Below, piece after piece: positions 5,899 through 9,366 of a DNA stretch of 9,366 nucleotides; position 1 is the stretch's first letter, and each line of letters opens with the position of its first letter. This DNA comes from Lachnospiraceae bacterium (GTDB taxonomy: Bacteria; Bacillota; Clostridia; Lachnospirales; Lachnospiraceae), in the NCBI GenBank assembly GCA_022798035.1, contig JAAWLS010000066.1, positions 1 to 9,366 of the forward strand, given 5' to 3'. The notes under the pieces were generated by a model. It did not search any database. It saw nothing but the letters and a program-made list of their open reading frames with translations, and was not told the DNA's origin. A program made the translations under genes and the position numbers.

Positions 5899-7275
5899 TT
5901 AACGATGATTCATAGGGATATAATCTCTGTGTTTCTGTACATTTTTGTAGGCAGGTCTCATGATTTTTCCGTTGTAGTTCAGCTCTTCTAAACGGTGGGC
6001 GCTCCAGCCGGAAATTCTTGCAATAGCGAAAATGGGTGTGTAAAGTTCCAGAGGCAGATTCAGCATACTATAAGCAAATCCAGAGAAAAAGTCTACGTTA
6101 GGGCTTACCCCTTTGTAAATTTTACGTTCTTTTGCAATAATCTGCGGCGCTAACCGCTCCACTGTGGAATAAAGTGCAAATTCTTTCTCCCGGCCTTTTT
6201 CTTTGGAAAGACGTTCCACAAAAGTGCGGAACAGCTCTGCACGGGGGTCAGACAAGGAGTATACAGCGTGGCCCATGCCGTAGATAAGGCCTGCCCGGTC
6301 AAATGCTTCTTTGTGGAGCAGCGCTGTGAGATAAGCGGCGATGGCCTCCTCATCCTCCCAGTCCTGGATATGGGCTTTCATATCCTCAAACATTTTGACT
6401 ACTTTGATGTTGGCACCGCCGTGTTTCGGGCCTTTCAATGAGCCAAGAGATGCCGCGATGGCGGAATAAGTGTCTGTGCCGGAGGAAGATACCAGATGCG
6501 TGGTAAATGTGGAATTGTTTCCTCCGCCGTGCTCCATATGCAGAATCAAAGCGATATCCAGCAGTTTTGCTTCCAAAGGCGTGTATTTACTGTCAGGACG
6601 CAGAATATGCAGGATTGTTTCTGCTGTGGAAAGGTTTGATTCCGGTGTATGTATAAAGAGACTGGCGCCATCGTGATAATGGCGGTATGCTTGATAACCG
6701 TACACAGAGAGAAGGGGGAACAGGCTGATTAATTCCAGACATTGACGCAGCACATTTGGGATGGAAATGTCATCTGCGTGGCTGTCATATGAGTAGAGAG
6801 TGAGAACACTGCGGGCTAAGGTATTCATCATATCCTGACTGGGCGCCTTCATAATAATGTCCCGGACGAAACTGGTGGGGAGAGAACGGTATTGAGCCAG
6901 CTGTCCGCAGAAGGAAGATAATTCTTCCTGATTGGGGAGTTTTCCGAATAAAAGAAGGTAAGTGCTTTCTTCAAAACCGAAGTGGGCGTTGTCGGAGAGA
7001 CCACTGATAATGTCTTTCACGTTGTAGCCCCGGTAGTACAATTCTCCAGGCGCCGGAACGGGCTGACCGTCCACTAATTTGGTAGAACAGACGTCAGAGA
7101 TTTCAGTGAGTCCCACCAAAACACCTTTTCCGTTTACATCACGCAGACCTCTTTTTACGTCATATTCAGCAAAAAGGTCTGGATTTATAGTGGCAGCCAT
7201 TTGGCTTAATTCTGCCAAATGGGTGATTTCAGGTGTAATTTCATAAAAATAGTTTGGATTCATGTTTGTGTTCAT
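5899..7275 (-). CDS. gltA: Citrate synthase
   Basis: Condenses acetyl-CoA and oxaloacetate into citrate in the cytoplasm; in anaerobes this typically feeds 2-oxoglutarate and glutamate synthesis. The 458 residues include an N-terminal extension of about 40 before the core. The active-site residues of the family are present: His249 in MEHGGGNNST, His336 in GMGHAVY, Asp395 in NVDFFSG, and arginines Arg345 (SDPRA), Arg420 (IARISGW) and Arg440 (IMRPAY). GPKHGGAN (282-289) is also intact. The HGGGNNST and GHAVY forms resemble the mitochondrial enzyme more than E. coli GltA. 2-methylcitrate synthase activity cannot be excluded. The start at 7275 is supported by AAAGGGGG (7281-7288), 5 nt upstream. 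It is divergent from cytidine deaminase and followed by the receiver operon on the same strand. Confidence 0.94.
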   Translation of the reverse strand: MNTNMNPNYFYEITPEITHLAELSQMAATINPDLFAEYDVKRGLRDVNGKGVLVGLTEISDVCSTKLVDGQPVPAPGELYYRGYNVKDIISGLSDNAHFGFEESTYLLLFGKLPNQEELSSFCGQLAQYRSLPTSFVRDIIMKAPSQDMMNTLARSVLTLYSYDSHADDISIPNVLRQCLELISLFPLLSVYGYQAYRHYHDGASLFIHTPESNLSTAETILHILRPDSKYTPLEAKLLDIALILHMEHGGGNNSTFTTHLVSSSGTDTYSAIAASLGSLKGPKHGGANIKVVKMFEDMKAHIQDWEDEEAIAAYLTALLHKEAFDRAGLIYGMGHAVYSLSDPRAELFRTFVERLSKEKGREKEFALYSTVERLAPQIIAKERKIYKGVSPNVDFFSGFAYSMLNLPLELYTPIFAIARISGWSAHRLEELNYNGKIMRPAYKNVQKHRDYIPMNHR

Positions 7276-7349
7276 AAAAGCCCCCTTTTAGTTGATTTAT
7301 ATTACAAAGTTTCATTTTCTGCTTCAGATTCAACGTCACATATTGAAAC

Positions 7350-7379
7350 ATCATACCATATATTTTAATTTCTGCACAA
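7350..7379 (-). promoter_or_regulatory. Candidate extended -10 promoter of citrate synthase
   Basis: On the minus strand TATGAT (7350-7355) is preceded by the TGn extension (TGG at 7356-7358), with TTGTGC (7374-7379) as a weak -35 at 18-nt spacing. The leader would be about 70 nt. The extended -10 is the main support. Confidence 0.45.
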
Positions 7380-7388
7380 GAGAAACAA

Positions 7389-7411
7389 TATGAATTTACG
7401 AAAAATTCATA
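7389..7411. repeat. AT-rich inverted repeat in the citrate synthase/cytidine deaminase divergent region
   Basis: TATGAATTT (7389-7397) and AAATTCATA (7403-7411) are perfect 9-bp inverted copies with a 5-nt spacer. A T6 run (7413-7418) follows on the plus strand. It lies just upstream of the citrate synthase -35, so it could be an operator. The stem is too AT-rich to be a convincing terminator, and no gene on the plus strand ends before it. Confidence 0.5.
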
Positions 7412-7513
7412 GTTTTTTCAAAAATTTATTTGTTTTTACGGATAATTTCATAGATTTTTTGGAGAAAGTAGTATAGAATAAAAAGGTCTGCGAAAAGACA
7501 GAAAGGAGCGGAA

Positions 7514-7939
7514 ATGGAATATCGAAAATTGATTGCCGAGGCAGTTGCGGCGAAAGAATCTGCTTATGTACCTTATTCCCATTTTCGTGTGGGTGCTGCG
7601 ATTTTGACCAGGAGCGGTGAGATTTACAGCGGATGTAATATTGAAAATGCCAGTTTTTCCGCTACAAATTGTGCAGAGCGTACAGCAGTGTTTAAAGCGG
7701 TATCGGAAGGCCGGCGTGAATTTGAAGCGCTTGCAGTAAATGGAGACAACGGCGATTATCTGCCGCCCTGCGGCGTGTGCAGACAGGTGCTGGCAGAATT
7801 TTGCGACCTTGACACCTTTTTGGTGATTCTTGCCAACAGTGAAGAGGATTACCGAGTAATGACTCTGGGTGAACTGCTGCCGGGAGCATTCAGCAGGGAA
7901 TCTCTGAGAGCTGGAGGAACGAGCGGCGATGAGAAATGA
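7514..7939 (+). CDS. cdd: Cytidine deaminase
   Basis: Deaminates cytidine and deoxycytidine to uridine and deoxyuridine in pyrimidine salvage, in the cytoplasm. The 141-residue length fits the small tetrameric Cdd class. The zinc site is complete: Cys53 and the proton-shuttle Glu55 in NCAERTA, and Cys86 and Cys89 in PPCGVCRQ. The substrate motifs YVPYSHFRVGAA (18-29) and GCNIENAS (40-47) are also present. AAAGGAG (7502-7508) lies 5 nt before the ATG. It appears monocistronic. Upstream, only a TAGAAT-like -10 near 7475-7480 was seen, without a convincing -35. No strong terminator separates it from the PEP carboxykinase gene 109 nt downstream, which has its own promoter. The tail after residue 125 is variable and unremarkable. 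Confidence 0.96.
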   Translation: MEYRKLIAEAVAAKESAYVPYSHFRVGAAILTRSGEIYSGCNIENASFSATNCAERTAVFKAVSEGRREFEALAVNGDNGDYLPPCGVCRQVLAEFCDLDTFLVILANSEEDYRVMTLGELLPGAFSRESLRAGGTSGDEK

Positions 7940-7978
7940 TGTAACAATTAATTTTTTACATGGAATGACAAAAAAGGA

Positions 7979-8007
7979 TTGACAACAAAATAGCAAAAGG
8001 ATATGCT
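7979..8007 (+). promoter_or_regulatory. pckA: Promoter of the PEP carboxykinase gene
   Basis: A perfect TTGACA -35 (7979-7984) is followed at 17 nt by TATGCT (8002-8007), which matches the -10 consensus at four of six positions. The predicted start lies near 8013, about 35 nt before the ATG. The -10 is inside the palindrome at 7998-8014. Confidence 0.65.
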
Positions 8008-8014
8008 ATATCCT
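7998..8014. repeat. Palindrome covering the pckA -10 and probable start site
   Basis: AGGATAT (7998-8004) and ATATCCT (8008-8014) are perfect 7-bp inverted copies around GCT. The palindrome covers the whole -10 hexamer, the position where a repressor would block RNA polymerase. It does not match the Rex or cre consensus as I know them. In RNA it would be only partly transcribed, so an operator is more likely than a leader hairpin. Confidence 0.55.
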
Positions 8015-8048
8015 AGAGGACTTTAAAATTTAAGGAGGAAAGTAAACA

Positions 8049-9366
8049 ATGGCAACAAAGGCATATTATCCAAGAACAGAAATCGGACCAAATAAAGTAG
8101 GTTTTTCCAAAACAAGGTCTATTATTGAAGCCGCTTTCTATGGAAACAATGTAGTCAAAGTAAACACATTAAAAGAAGCATATGAGCTTGCAAAAAATTC
8201 TCCGGGAACTGTTGTAACAGATATGCCCGTATACAGGGGTGAAGAGTTCGGTTTAGAGCCCGACGCAAAAGTACTGCTGTTCAATGACGGTTCTATCACA
8301 GGCCGTTATGCACCGGCAAGAAGAATTACCGGTAAACCTGGAGTAAACACTACAGAGCTGGATAAGATTTTGATGGATGCAGTTTATGACTCCAGATGGA
8401 AGACTATGTATCATGCAGAAGTATACATTGGACTTGACCCAGAATTTATGGTAAAAGCACATCTGCTGATTCCGGAAGGCGAAGAGAACATTATGTACTC
8501 CTGGATGCTGAATTTCCAGTACATGTCTGACAATTATGTTAAAATGTACAAATCATCCAAACTGTATGACAATGAACCGGATATTTACATTTTCTCTGAC
8601 CCTCAGTGGACCGGAACAGATAAGACAGATATTTCTGACCCTAACTGCCTGTGCTATTTTAATACAGATACGAACTGCGCAGGAATTTTAGGTATGAGAT
8701 ATTTCGGAGAGCACAAGAAAGGCACTTTGACACTGGCATGGGCTTTGGCAAACAGAAACGGCTATGCATCCTGCCACGGCGGACAGAAAGAGTATACATT
8801 AGAGGATGGCTCTAAATATGTTGCAGCTGTATTTGGATTATCAGGCTCAGGTAAATCCACTCTTACACATGCAAAACACAACAACAAATATCCGTCTATC
8901 AAAGTACTTCACGACGATGCGTTCATTATCAATGCAGAGACATGTTCTTCCGTAGCGTTAGAGCCCACATATTTTGATAAGACAGCAGATTATCCGACTG
9001 CATGTGAAGACAATAAATATCTGTTGACAGCTCAGAACTGTTCTGCAACTTTAGATGAAGATGGAAAAGTTGTTCTGGTAACAGAAGACGTGCGTAATGG
9101 TAACGGACGTGCTATCAAATCCAAACTCTGGTCTCCAAACCGTGTGGATAAGATTGATGCTCCGGTAAATGCAATCTTCTGGATTATGAAAGACCCGACC
9201 ATTCCTCCAGTAGTAAAATTAAAAGGAGCTTCTTTGGCTTCCGTTATGGGTGCAACTCTTGCAACAAAACGTTCTACTGCTGAGAGACTTGCAGCAGGCG
9301 TAGACCCCAATGCATTGGTGGTAGAGCCTTATGCAAACCCATTCAGAACTTATCCACTGGTAAATG
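8049..9366 (+). CDS. pckA: ATP-dependent phosphoenolpyruvate carboxykinase, divergent class (3' end outside window)
   Basis: Catalyses the reversible reaction of oxaloacetate and ATP to PEP, CO2 and ADP; in fermenting gut anaerobes it often runs towards oxaloacetate. The frame is open to the window end, giving 439 residues. The nucleotide-binding P-loop is GLSGSGKST (263-271), followed by HDDAF (288-292), which replaces the usual DDEH-type metal motif. The substrate and Mn region FGEHKKGTLT (219-228), with Lys223/Lys224 and His243 in CHGG, corresponds to the catalytic lysine and histidine of the family. The last part departs from classical PckA: PPVVKLKGASLASVMGA (386-402) stands where PPVSRL and a YHFLSG segment are usual. 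About 100 or more residues are missing. AAGGAGG (8032-8038) lies 10 nt before the ATG. Unusual nucleotide or metal preference is possible. Confidence 0.87.
   Translation, partial: MATKAYYPRTEIGPNKVGFSKTRSIIEAAFYGNNVVKVNTLKEAYELAKNSPGTVVTDMPVYRGEEFGLEPDAKVLLFNDGSITGRYAPARRITGKPGVNTTELDKILMDAVYDSRWKTMYHAEVYIGLDPEFMVKAHLLIPEGEENIMYSWMLNFQYMSDNYVKMYKSSKLYDNEPDIYIFSDPQWTGTDKTDISDPNCLCYFNTDTNCAGILGMRYFGEHKKGTLTLAWALANRNGYASCHGGQKEYTLEDGSKYVAAVFGLSGSGKSTLTHAKHNNKYPSIKVLHDDAFIINAETCSSVALEPTYFDKTADYPTACEDNKYLLTAQNCSATLDEDGKVVLVTEDVRNGNGRAIKSKLWSPNRVDKIDAPVNAIFWIMKDPTIPPVVKLKGASLASVMGATLATKRSTAERLAAGVDPNALVVEPYANPFRTYPLVN

Noticed and set aside
7940..7978. Terminator after cytidine deaminase (ATGTAA with TTACAT around T-rich sequence)
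   Set aside because: Only 6 AT-rich base pairs with an 11-nt loop and no T tract after the stem; not convincing.
7448..7996. A 182-codon minus-strand open frame over cytidine deaminase
   Set aside because: It is antisense to a gene with a full zinc motif, and its product is Cys/Ser/Arg-rich with no domain character.

Overview
The window looks like a chromosomal core segment of an anaerobic Firmicute, most likely a Lachnospiraceae-type Clostridium. The evidence is the short two-subunit leuC/leuD pair, strong GGAGG-type ribosome binding sites, an AT-leaning sequence with standard sigma-A promoters, a SleB/CwlJ-type cell-wall hydrolase, a B. subtilis-like CheY, and a divergent class of ATP-dependent PEP carboxykinase. 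This assignment rests on protein character, not on a database search. I see no tRNA, rRNA, insertion sequence, prophage or CRISPR array.

Layout. Positions 1-890 (+) hold the end of leuC and all of leuD (leucine synthesis), closed by a hairpin at 929-961. Positions 960-1766 (-) encode an unusual protein with two AP2-like DNA-binding domains around a region resembling a decayed HNH nuclease. It is transcribed divergently from a membrane-anchored SleB-like hydrolase (1918-2727, +). Next comes thrC (2835-4316, +), preceded by a full-consensus promoter that runs directly into a terminator-like hairpin. A terminator at 4380-4421 separates thrC from a convergent minus-strand block.

That block has two parts. 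A two-gene signalling operon (5769 to 4463) encodes a CheY-like receiver and a protein that joins four 29-residue MshEN-type repeats to a CheX-like phosphatase domain. Upstream of it lies citrate synthase (7275 to 5899, -). Cytidine deaminase (7514-7939, +) is divergent from citrate synthase. The window ends inside a PEP carboxykinase gene (8049 onward, +), whose promoter -10 is embedded in a 17-bp palindrome.

How the genes relate. Most are housekeeping metabolism: leucine and threonine synthesis, carbon entry into citrate, the PEP/oxaloacetate exchange and pyrimidine salvage. Two items stand out as possibly undescribed. The first is the MshEN-repeat/CheX-like plus CheY pair, which could connect a nucleotide second messenger to dephosphorylation of a receiver. 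The second is the AP2-(degenerate HNH)-AP2 protein, which looks like a homing-endonuclease relative turned DNA-binding protein. Both functional readings are inferences from sequence motifs.
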